A DNA stretch of 64,000 nt from Endomychus coccineus (taxonomy: Eukaryota; Arthropoda; Insecta; Coleoptera; Endomychidae), in NCBI GenBank assembly GCA_958510875.1, contig OY294068.1:70658633-70722632 (forward strand). Reading direction: 5' to 3'. Below are positions 55,016-64,000 of the stretch, piece by piece; positions within the stretch are counted from its first letter, which is position 1; each line of letters opens with the position of its first letter. A model generated the notes under the pieces. That model searched no databases. It saw nothing but the letters and a program-made list of their open reading frames with translations, and was not told where the DNA came from. Both the position numbers and the translations under genes were made by a program.

Positions 55016-55884
55016 GAAATTTTTCGAGGAACAACGTTAGTCGTCTTCAATTTTTCATCAAAGGCATAGTTTCGGAGATATTCAGGTTTTTTTCAAACGT
55101 CTCGTGGAGTGAAGGTTTTTTTTACTATTTTTTCTTAAGATACACGTCACCTTTCTACATACTTATCTCATTTGTCGGAAAAAAATCCTACTTCCCGTAA
55201 AATGACTGGACTACTATGCTACTAGGAAAATTATCGCTCCATTACCAAGCAACCAGAGGTTTGATTGATGTAAACTTTAATTTATAAAAAACAAAGATTT
55301 GTATGTAACTATTTAATAAAATAAGAAAAAAAGCTGCTTCCTCTTATACATACCTATTCATAATTGTCTGAGGGATGAAAACTCATTCGAAAATGGAATT
55401 TCAAACTTAGTTCCAGAGATATTTGGAATTTTTTTAAATCAAAAATTGTCATTGATATTTTCAACGTTTTCCAATTCTGTATTTTCTATTTTACGTTGCG
55501 TTAAATCCTTTTCTGATTACTACGGTTTTTCCTATAACTCAAATAGGGATTATTAGAATTATTTCCAGATGAAAACGAACATACATTTATTTGCAAAATA
55601 TCTGAGATAGTAGACTGAGAGAAAAAATAATAATTTTTAGCTCCAAAAACTACTTTCTCCTCAAAGAATTCAGAAGGGATAAGATATGGAAATATTCGTT
55701 CCCAAATAAAAGGATAGAATTCGAACAAATTGAATACCAGAAAGCTTAGATATGCTTTGCTCAATTATTTAGGGAAAACTAACGAACAGAATCCACATGA
55801 ATTGTTTTAAAGTAATTACTAATTATTACTTTGTCCAAAAATATCCAGGTAGTTTCAAAAAAGTTTTGCCTTGTTATTAAAAAT
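55016..55884. other. NTAQ1 intron 4, no gene recognised
   Basis: AT-rich, with spurious ORFs only (for example minus 55501-55764, no motif). Confidence 0.4.
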
Positions 55885-55980
55885 GAACTACTCGATGACA
55901 GTCGGTAGGACTGGAATTAATAAAAAGTTTCAGTCAGTTTCATTACACAAAACTCCGTCTGCCGTCGACCGCTGACAGAT
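55885..55980 (+). repeat. Possible BEL-type LTR fragment
   Basis: CTCGATGACAGTCG, then AATTAATAAAAAGTTTCAGT and CGCTGACAGATCC resemble the U3/R/U5 order of the LTR at 49463 (TTGATGACAGTCG, AATAAAGAAG, AGTTTT). The end GCTGACA could be an LTR terminus. No partner or duplication was found. Confidence 0.35.
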
Positions 55981-56143
55981 CCAAAATTAGTAGACTTTAA
56001 TTCGAGTGTTTCTGTTTATTGAAAAAATATTAAAATTCTTCTAAAATTTGATTAAATTCTAAAGCTTGAGGTTGTGCATAGTGATCGGACATTGAACATT
56101 ATTCTAAGATGTCTTTATAATTATTTTTAATTATTGATTTCAG

Positions 56144-56253
56144 CAAGCACCCACAATCTGGAGGACTATATTCAAATGGATACGGATAGAGGCCCCGGTG
56201 AAGTATTCAATTTAACGCAATTCGTGCAACGATTTTATAGACCTATTTCTTAG
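56144..56253 (+). CDS. NTAQ1: NTAQ1 exon 5: C-terminus
   Basis: The acceptor is attgatttcag|caagca; two bases complete a Thr codon. It encodes STHNLEDYIQMDTDRGPGEV then FNLTQFVQRFYRPIS*. It matches the conserved end ..NL.D.I.MD...G.G.V..L..F..RF. Stop TAG is at 56251-56253. The exon follows a 10.4 kb intron (45787-56143) that is almost wholly transposon sequence. Confidence 0.94.
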
Positions 56254-56640
56254 TTTAAAAATTTCACAATTGAAACTGAGTCAATTGGTACTTGTGCTCT
56301 TAAACCTGTTTTTTAAATTAGAAGTTTTTGGGTTATGGATTCCGTGGAAATGTAAAGTTAGCGTTAACATGATGAATTCTCTATGTTGTAATTAATTATT
56401 GTTGACATTTAGCAACATAAGGTTCCAAGCAAGTTGATAAATGTAAGCTAAAATGTAGCCACTATTGAATTATATTTGATTTTTTGCTTAATATTGCTGA
56501 TATGTTCACCGAAACAATTTTTTTTTTGTTAATTTACAGGAACGTTATTCCGCAGTATCATATTATATTTTTTCCGGTAGAAAATTAATGATATCCGTAA
56601 AAAACTGTATAATATCAGTAAATTTTACTAAATAAATATA

Positions 56641-57582
56641 CAGGGTCTCCCAGGTGTTAGTAGCAGAACTTCAACAGTCGATAGAAAATTTGATTTTGAG
56701 AAAAAAAGTTCTTATTAACATATATGCACATACGCTTAGTTTTTGAGATACAGGGTGTGTTGAAATTGAAAAAAAAATTTCGTTTTTGCTAATACCTCCG
56801 GAACCGCTTATCGTACAGCGAACAGATTTTGTAAGCATTTTCTACTCATAATAAGCTATGTTCTGTGCGATAAAAATTTTTTTTCCAGTCATAATTGGTC
56901 AAGATTTTGAAGGGGTAGTTGGTGTTTTCCTCCCCAACTTCTACGCCACTGGAAAAAGTATGGTTTTGAGATGCCCATTTGAACCGCCAATGTTTTCTAC
57001 ATAAAAAAGGAACTTCTGGTCATAAGCTCTAAAGTTGACCGTTTTCGAGAAAAATCAACTTTTATGTTGAAAAACATGGTCAATTCTTTGAAATAAAATT
57101 CATTTTTTACTAATTAAAGAAAATTTATTTAAACGTTAGAACAAGTAAAAAGCCAAAAAATTGACCATGTTTTTCAACATCAAAGTTGATTTTTCTCCAA
57201 AACGGTCAACTTTAGAGCTTATGACCAAAATTACCTTTTTTGTGTAGAAAACATTGGCGGTTCAAATGGTTGTCTCAAATCCGTACTTTTTTCAGTGGCG
57301 TAGAAGTTAGGGAGAAAAACACCCACAACCCCTCCAAAATCTTCACCAATTATAACTAAAAAAATTTTTTCTTACTATGAGTAGAGACTGCTTACAAAAT
57401 CAGTTTTCTGTACAATAAACGGTTCCGGAGATATTCGCAAGAAACGAAATTTTTTGTTCAATTTCAACACCCTACCCTGTATCTCAAAAACTAAGCGTCT
57501 GTGCATATATGTTAATAGGAACTTTTTTTCTCAAAATCAAATTTTCTATCGACTTTTGAAGTTCTGCTACTAAAACCTATCC
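56641..57582. mobile_element. Foldback element with ~400 bp arms
   Basis: The left arm starts TA|CAGGGTCTCCCAGGTG and contains TTAGTAGCAGAACTTCAACA, GATACAGGGTGTGTTGAAAT and AACCGCCAATGTTTTCTAC. The right arm has these inverted, ending GAAGTTCTGCTACTAAAACC. The centre lies near 57105. The right terminus lacks the outer CAGGGTCT, so it is clipped and abuts an RT fragment. No coding sequence. It begins about 390 bp after the NTAQ1 stop. Confidence 0.85.
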
Positions 57583-57583
57583 T

Positions 57584-57775
57584 TAAAACCGAAAGTGGAG
57601 ACAAAAATGCTGTTATAAATTACAGACCAATTTCAATCTGTCGATTCTCAAAATTGTTTGGAATATTACTCTATGAGACCATTTACAATAAAATTAGTCA
57701 ATACATTTCACGTTTTCAACATAGTCTCATGGAGCACAGATCAACTGTCACTGCTCTCGGTTGCTTTACATAGCA
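57584..57775 (+). pseudogene. Non-LTR reverse transcriptase fragment
   Basis: Reads LKTESGDKNAVINYRPISIC, RFSKLFGILLYETIYNKISQ, then FQHSLMEHRSTVTALG, the RT entry block (NYRPIS...SK.FE......QHGF...RST). Only about 60 residues remain and no motif A follows. Confidence 0.8.
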
Positions 57776-57821
57776 TATTTCAAATATTTTGGGCAAATCG
57801 GGTCAGGTAGATGTAATTTTT

Positions 57822-58041
57822 ACTGAAGTTGGAGAATAAAAATCAAATTTTACACAAAACTTTTAACATTTAATTTAAAAATGCTGACAAATTGTTTCAC
57901 CACACTGTGGCATTTTCAAAGCAAGGAGTTATCAATTGCTTTGAAAATGCCACAGTGTGGTGAAACAATTTGTCAGGATTTTTAAATTAAATGTTAAAAG
58001 TTTTGTGTAAAATTTGAGTTTTATTCTCCAACTTCCGAAGT
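57822..58041. repeat. Near-perfect 220 bp palindrome
   Basis: CTGAAGTTGGAGAATAAAAA to TTTTCAAAGCAA is inverted with very few mismatches, ending TTTTATTCTCCAACTTCCGAAG, around a spacer of about 10 bases (GGAGTTATCA near 57926). Arms are about 100 bp. Each arm includes ATGCCACAGTGTGGTGAAAC, like the stem II-GAAAC part of the hammerhead-like motif. This suggests an inverted pair of Penelope-type ends. Confidence 0.85.
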
Positions 58042-59187
58042 ATTATGAATTTACACTACGTAAACGCCGAAACCATAGATATAAATTTTTACTGATTTCG
58101 GCAAAGGCATTTGTTCCGTACAAATGTAGGTCGCAAAAATGTCGTAGCTCATCAGGAGAGATTTTCCAAACTATGAAAAATTTGTTATGATCAACGTAGA
58201 TTAAGATGAATTCAATCATAATATGAATAAGTATGTTGTGCTAATAGAATTTGTGATTAGAAAATCTTTGTTGATAAGAATGATCATCACTTATCAAAAC
58301 ATCAACAGACATAGTTTGTTTGCTAAACTTACATTTTCACATTTGACAACTCTTTTAATGTATATTTCCTTATTCTAAAATACTATGTATCTGTATTTAC
58401 TTAAGTGCTCACTCTAAATGCTTGTAGAAATTATCCTTTCAATTTTTACAAATCATCCTAAAAGTGTAGGACCTCCCTGCCAAAATAAATTGCCTCAGAT
58501 ATCTTACTTTATTTGAATTCCTGTACATCAATTTTAGATACTTTATGGTGAATATATAACATTTCTTGCATATTATGTAACTGACATTAATCAGTGACGG
58601 TTAGTTTTACTGATCAAGGTCAATAAAATGTTGTATTAATAGAAATTGTCAAAATCAATTTTGTAGTCTTATATTTAATTAATTATTTCATTAAATTTGT
58701 GGATAGTATATTATCAGACGCAATTCAATAGCATTTACTTATCAATATTAGAAAGTGGCATTCATTTTCAATTAAATTCTAGTTGTTGTTAAAAAATATT
58801 CCAGTTCACATATATCCGATTTTGTAGAAAAACAATGTTAATAAGTCAAACATTTTTCTGAACTTGCCTTCAAAATATATGTAGCGCAAATCAAAATAAT
58901 ATTTACAAGCTATAGCTGTAAACCCAAGTTTTTTGTAAGTGTCGTGAACAGAACTGTACCAAAAATCATGTAATCTCAGATTTCGTGTTAGTCTTACACT
59001 ATGTAACTTTGATAAACATTTTTGTTTCAATTACTACTGAAAAAGTGGAAAAGTTTGTTTTCTCAGTGTCTGCTTAGCTACTAACGTTCACTGTGGGCGG
59101 ATCTTTGTAAAAGTAAGTTGATTTTACATCACCCCCATGATAAAATTTAGGAAATGCTGTGTGTTAATTGAAGTCTTATACTACTTG
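58042..59187. other. No gene recognised
   Basis: AT-rich. No ORF with a known motif and no repeat structure seen. Confidence 0.45.
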
Positions 59188-59292
59188 CCGACCGGGGGGA
59201 GGAGTAGCTTCGGTTAACTGTCTTTGGTTTTTCTGGCGCGATTGCTGCGTCGGGCGCACAGCAGCCCCGACCATACATTAATGTAAAAAAAA
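59188..59292 (+). repeat. Short 3' end of a LINE, plus orientation
   Basis: GTAGCTTCGGTTAACTG, TTTTTCTGGCGCGATTGCTG and CAGCCCCGACCATACATTAATG, then an A-run. The same 3' end in opposite orientation is at 60578-60689. It is a strongly 5'-truncated copy. Confidence 0.7.
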
Positions 59293-59992
59293 ATGCAATA
59301 ATTATAAAAGGAATTATCTTTCATTAAGATCTGTTTAAAGTGTAACTGTTAATATTTGTTGATACCATATTGCAGTTGACATTTTGGGTACAAAATTGTA
59401 GACCTGAATCCATTCTTGGTAGTCAAAAAGGCAATAACAAGTATTTTACAATGTATTCTATGGAGTATTGAGTTTGACAAATCTAAAATTTCAAATAAAA
59501 TCTTTGGTATCTGATGCAGTTGAGTTAGAATCTATGTAAATCCATAATATCAGTGAGGAAATGATTTTAAAACAATTTTAACGAGTTTACACATATTGAA
59601 CTTTAATATTATATTCACTAAATATGTTTCGTTGCATAATAACATCATCAGAAGTATTTCTAACACTAATCAAACCTACATATATTAATGCTATTCATTC
59701 TAAGTATAAACTATGAACAAATCATGTGTGTTTATGAGAGACAGGTTGATGTGATTAATTATTGATAATTCTGGCGATATAGGATTATGGTAAATGGCAA
59801 AATTTAATTTAGTATTATGTTTAGTGAAGTTGGATGCTTTTGTTTTCTTCGAAAAATAAAACATAGGGCGCCACAATCGAAAAGCCCATGTTACATTTGT
59901 GATTTACCATCTTTAACTAGAAAGCATTAAAATTTTCAGACTGATAGTGCATTCAGTTCTATTTTGACACGCATCGAAAGATTTTTGTAAAC
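59293..59992. other. No gene recognised
   Basis: AT-rich intergenic DNA. Its right end (from about 59870) may be the 5' UTR/TIR side of the mariner. No clear TIR was found. Confidence 0.4.
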
Positions 59993-60577
59993 ATGGAAAA
60001 AAGTGAATTTCGTGACTTGATTAAACATTATTGCTTGCGTGAAAAAAAAATTACGCAAACAAGGCATCGCTTGTTAAACATTATAGGGACTCTTCATCAT
60101 CGATTGGAACGATTCACAAGTGGTTTACTAAATTTCGTTGTGGTAGTATGACTAAGAAGGACGATGAGGATGATTTTGGACGATCGGCGAGTTAAAATGC
60201 ACATGATTGCTGAGGCAATGGGCATCTTAACCGAACGGGATCGATCACAACACACCAGACCATAAACAGTCGAAACAGTGGACTTGTCCTGGCGAATCGA
60301 AGCCGAAAAAGGCCAAAGTGGGTTTATCGGCCAACAATGCATGGCTACAGTTTTTTGGAATGCACACGGTATCGTCCATATCGATAACCTTGAAAAGGGA
60401 AAAACAATCACCGGCGTATATTATGCAGAGCTGTTGGACCGATTCGACGCAGAGTTAAAGTGAAAGCGGCCGCATATTGCACCAGGACAACGCACAGGTC
60501 CGCAGTTGCAATGGAAAAATTGCATGAATTGCGCGACAAATTGGTTCGTCATCCACCATACTCTCCAGATTTGGATT
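59993..60577 (+). pseudogene. Mos-like mariner transposase, broken
   Basis: ATG at 59993: MEKSEFRDLIKHYCLREKK, the N-terminus typical of mariner transposases. After several frame changes it reads FIGQQCMATVFWNAHGIVHI, DNLEKGKTITGVYYAELLDR, then HQDNA (second Asp) and HPPYSPDLDFF, near the third Asp. The catalytic third motif is damaged, and the sequence is cut by a LINE tail at 60577. This is a mariner distinct from the DD41D copies. Confidence 0.88.
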
Positions 60578-61345
60578 TTTTTTACATTAATGCCTGGTCG
60601 GGACTGCTGCGCGCTCTGAACACATCGCAGCAATCTCGCCAGAAAAACAGAAGTCAGTTAACCGAAACTACTCTTCCCCACCGGTCGCTAAGTAGCTTCA
60701 GGTTCCTAAATCGTGTGCCCTAAGTAGTCTTATTGAACCCAGAATGACTGCCTTTAGCATCCGGTCTATCAAGATCTGGGCAGAGTTCTTACATGCCGGA
60801 ATGATCTTCAAGTTCGAAAGCAGCGAAGACCGGATTCCGCCCAAATAATCGATGCGTGCGTAGCTCCAACAGGAGATCTTGATACTTTGTCCATTCTTCC
60901 TCCCCTTTCAAGACTATTCTTCTCTGCCGGAGCAAAGAATTTGATGACATACACATAGTCTTGGTTAGTTTGACGAGGAGGACACCGTCAGGCCTATTTG
61001 TATGGACCTGATGGTCGGGTAGGGGTAATTCCAGTAGATCTGGAATTTTTCGTTTCCGACAACGGACTCAATATCTTCTGGCATGTAAGGCAACACCGGC
61101 TCTTGGTCTATTCCGTACGAGTGCGTTAGATGGTAATACAGCACCCGTAGGGCTGCATTACGGCGATGGATGTACGCCGAGGCCAAACATGCCGACAGCA
61201 GGTGGAAAAGCGTCTCAGGTGACTTTCGTCAGGCCCTGCAGGTGACATCAGGAACCTGCACATTCATCTTGTTGCGGCGATAGACCAAGATGTTAATTAC
61301 CCCATCTTGGCAAGTTGCGCTAAATCCCTCGGTTTCGGATGTAAG
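60578..61345 (-). mobile_element. 5'-truncated LINE inserted into the mariner
   Basis: Minus strand. The C-terminal ORF remnant includes ACLASAYIHRRNAALRVLYY, KFQIYWNYPYPTIRSIQI, then in other frames EEWTKYQDLLLELRTHR and NPVFAAFELEDHSGM. This fits the 'W.......R....NRPD.......EK..KYQ.L..EL' tail found after RT in some arthropod LINEs. It then runs through a 3' UTR (60595-60689) to an A-run (T-run on the plus strand) at 60578, the insertion end. The 5' end is undefined, about 61345. Confidence 0.75.
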
Positions 61346-62199
61346 CCCAGCTTTCAAAAATTGCGCTAAGAGAAATATATCCCTTCATTAAAACCTAAGT
61401 TAATTTTTCTTGTAAATTTTTAAGAAGTTAAATCTAACACCATGGTTTATAGTAACTGATACTCTAGGAAGATTAATTAAAAACAAATCTAAAATCGATA
61501 AAAGTCGGGTGAGTACAGATTAAACTGTGTAGATTGCAGTTTATTTATGCCAAACAGGAGGCAGTTTTAGGACTAAATTCAAAGAACATCAACATAGCTA
61601 CATAGAAAAGAGGATTCCACATTTGTCAACCAACTACTTGAACACGGCCACAGTTTTCCGGTAACCCTGAAATACTTCACATTCAACATAAAGCGTTAAA
61701 TTAACATTATTAGAACCGACTTGTCCACACCTCCTCTCTTTAAACTTTTGAAACATATTTACGATTTGTTCATAGTTTACAATTAGTATAAATAGTAGAC
61801 CCTAGCAAAACAAATAGGAAAAAATTTTAATTAAAAAATGTAACTGCCTTGGGTGCCGGATATGCCTTTTGATAAATCAAACACAACCCTAAAAAACTAT
61901 TTGATAAATGCGAATGTCTTCAGTTTCCTTTCTTCCCCTTTATAAATAAAAAAATAGATTCAAATATTATCTTCTATATACAACTCTTACGCTTCCATTT
62001 TAAATAAGCTTGTATTTAAAAGAAAACAACTCAGAATCTACCACGAGGAGGTGGCTGCATGTCAGATTCCAACCTCCCACCCGCCCTTAGATTACTTACT
62101 TGGCTAAATCCTTCTTGGTCTCTAACTTTGGCATTGCTTTCCTGGAAAAAAATGTTGCTCATATGAGTCCATCCCTAGAATCGTTACCACAAGTTATCG
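61346..62199. other. No gene recognised
   Basis: AT-rich, with no ORF or repeat that I can name. Confidence 0.4.
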
Positions 62200-63525
62200 A
62201 GAATATTTTGCATTCATTTCTAAAATTTTTCGATGATTCTTTTGGTCAATGGTGGTTCAGTTACTTTAGAAGATTGCCAATCATCCGTGTAGTCGTTAGC
62301 TTCAAAACTCTTTTCGGGCACTTTAAATTCTCGAACTTCAGATTTTTCAGTTCTACATTTTGAAATTCGGCGCAAAGCAAACATCCGAATATGTTTTCTG
62401 TTATCGCCAAGTATTGCGATCAAAATATTTTCAGGATGAGCGAAATATGCATTTCTTTGTATAAATTTATCACCAATCTCCCTTAATTGGCTCGGAAAGA
62501 TTGAATTAAATGAAATAAAATTTGGGATTCATACTTATAAGCTGATTTGTACTTTCTGTCGTTAACCATCTTGCATGTGACATTTTCCCAGGTTGCTTAG
62601 AGGCTAGTTTCGAAGAAACCTTGCTATCTCCTATCGCCATGTAAATCTCGTATAAAAATTTTTGATCGGGACTTAAATCGCTGATATCGATTGAAGGAAA
62701 CTCAATATCGTGTTTCATAATTTGAAACTGCACAACTGGCATCGTCTCACATGGACTAAGTTGCTTTCCTATAGAACCAGTATAACCATTTGAATCATTG
62801 GTTTTTCCATCTATCTTTTGAATTAAATGACGAAGAGGAAGTTCGTTCGTATGTAACAGGCATATAAACCACTGAACCGATTTTCCCAAAGGCATTTCTC
62901 CGTTTAATGACACTATTTTTAAAACCTGTATTACTTTTAGTTCCATTACATTCCACAGCAGCAGCAGAATTTTGAAGAACGTTAAAAAGTGTTAATGTCA
63001 CCAGTGCTTCCAGAAGTGGATGTCACATGTCTTAGGTAAACAGAACCCGGTTCCGCCACGATTGCTTTATGTTTTTCTTTCGTTATAGTAATTTTCCGAA
63101 ATATCCTGACTATCCTTCATTCCTATATATATTAGATTTTGTCTCTGTCTTTTTCTTTTTCGTCTAATTTTACTTCTGACAATAATAATTTACAATGAGT
63201 GAAGTACTTCTGTCTGAGACTCCACTTCTGTCACAGACTTCAGCCAAGTTGGGTAAACCTAATCCTCTTGTGAAACATTCTTGAAAACTTCATTGTAGAA
63301 GGCTGTGAGATAATAGAAACGTCCTATTCGGTTTCGCATTTTTCTTCTCTTGTTATTGTTGTTTCTTTTTCTGTTTTCTGTTTTTCTCTTGCCAGTCTTT
63401 TTCTTTTTTAAGACTACGATTGTGTTTGTAGTTTTTACATCGATACCGTCGATAATCATTTTTCGCTGCCCTCTCTGATCTTGTAGAAAATCTCTTTCAA
63501 TTTTAGGACCTTCAGTTTGCAATTA
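62200..63525 (-). pseudogene. Decayed orphan arthropod repeat-protein gene
   Basis: Minus strand, several frames. 63420-63525: IERDFLQDQRGQRKMIIDG. 62506-62946: LGKSVQWFICLLHTNELPLR, HLIQKIDGKTNDSNGYTG, IDISDLSPDQKFLYEIYMAI, QPGKMSHARWLTTES. 62220-62480: RNAYFAHPENILIAILGDNR, KHIRMFALRRISKCR, EFKVPEKSFEAND, TEPPLTKRI. This order and wording recur in many uncharacterised arthropod repeat proteins as I remember them. The function is unknown to me. Stops and deletions between the blocks (after TESTNQLI, and 62950-63420) make it non-functional. Confidence 0.65.
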
Positions 63526-64000
63526 CATAAATTAAAATAATACATTTGCAAGGACATGTGTGAAATAGTTTTAAACTATCTGTTTTAAACATATTAGTTT
63601 TTTCTATAGACTTATTTTTCTTCACAGCTTTGTATTTCTCATTATAATCTTTTATTTTTTGAATTATTCTTTGGTCAGAAAGAAGAGAATGTCCACAATA
63701 ACTTTTTTAGAAATATCGAACACACTTTGTCGCTTTCAGATTTAAAAAGTTCACGATACCAGAAAAACAATTTCATAACGTGACAATATGTCGGAAGAAC
63801 ATTGTCACAAAAGTTCGCTTGGTGTTCCAAAAATATTTCACATGTTACCCGGGTTGGTGGTAGGTATCATTAGCATCAAATCTTAAATATTCTGAAAAAA
63901 GCACGTTCGAATAGGCAATTGAAAACAAAAGAAACGTATCGTACCACCGTGCCTACGTTATTGCTACTAAAAATAGTTTCGCAGACGGCGGCAACGCACC
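63526..64000. other. Probable N-terminal continuation of the orphan gene, unassigned
   Basis: Minus-strand pieces such as FFWYRELFKSESDKVCSIFL (about 63690-63770) are compatible with the N-terminal region of the same family. They are too short to be sure. Confidence 0.25.

Overview
This 64 kb window is AT-rich nuclear DNA from an arthropod, almost certainly an insect. Genes have GT-AG introns and low coding density. The transposon fauna is insect-like: DD41D (rosa-type) and Mos-like mariners, hAT, Helitron-like, MULE/FLYWCH, BEL/Pao, Penelope-like and non-LTR elements. The order cannot be fixed from sequence alone. One 200-base N run marks an assembly gap.

Four conserved host genes are supported, all housekeeping. 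(1) RECQL (RecQ1 helicase), + strand: an internal exon at 1-289 and the terminal exon at 4628-5748, split by a 4.3 kb intron full of repeats. (2) COX4 (cytochrome c oxidase subunit IV), + strand, complete in three exons between 11288 and 16820. (3) CINP (CDK2-interacting protein), - strand, last two exons at 24296-24681 and 22074-22232; its first exon was not found. (4) NTAQ1 (protein N-terminal glutamine amidohydrolase), + strand, complete: five exons at 25991-26118, 38886-39039, 45441-45589, 45662-45786 and 56144-56253 encode 221 residues over about 30 kb. COX4 and CINP are convergent. CINP and NTAQ1 are divergent and may share a promoter region near 24.7-26.0 kb.

Most other sequence is mobile DNA, much of it nested in introns. 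RECQL intron: a DD41D mariner with about 500 bp inverted repeats. 6.7-10.5 kb: a foldback element and pieces of non-LTR reverse transcriptase. COX4 intron 2: a deleted DD41D mariner, a MITE and a Helitron-like element. NTAQ1 intron 1: tRNA-related repeats near its 5' side, the gap, a hAT, a giant foldback with GCGCGGGAAACC-bearing tandem arrays, a second foldback and a second hAT. NTAQ1 intron 2: a Penelope fragment, a head-to-head pair of Cys-rich transposon-type genes, and a LINE inserted in one of them. NTAQ1 intron 4: a MULE, then a TIR element of the same Cys-rich family interrupted by a young BEL/Pao element. The last 8 kb holds foldbacks, a Mos-like mariner cut by a LINE, and a decayed orphan arthropod repeat protein.

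The most striking object is the BEL/Pao element at 49463-52200. It has 216 bp LTRs that look identical by eye, a perfect 5 bp target duplication, a PBS and a PPT. Between RNase H and the 3' LTR, where integrase should be, it carries an intron-free fragment of the host gene AIMP1 (tRNA-binding EMAP-II-like domain), in the RNase H reading frame apart from one small frameshift. Second is the PIN-like/Cys-rich TIR element family, with three remnants here. All identifications are by reading motifs; no database search was run.
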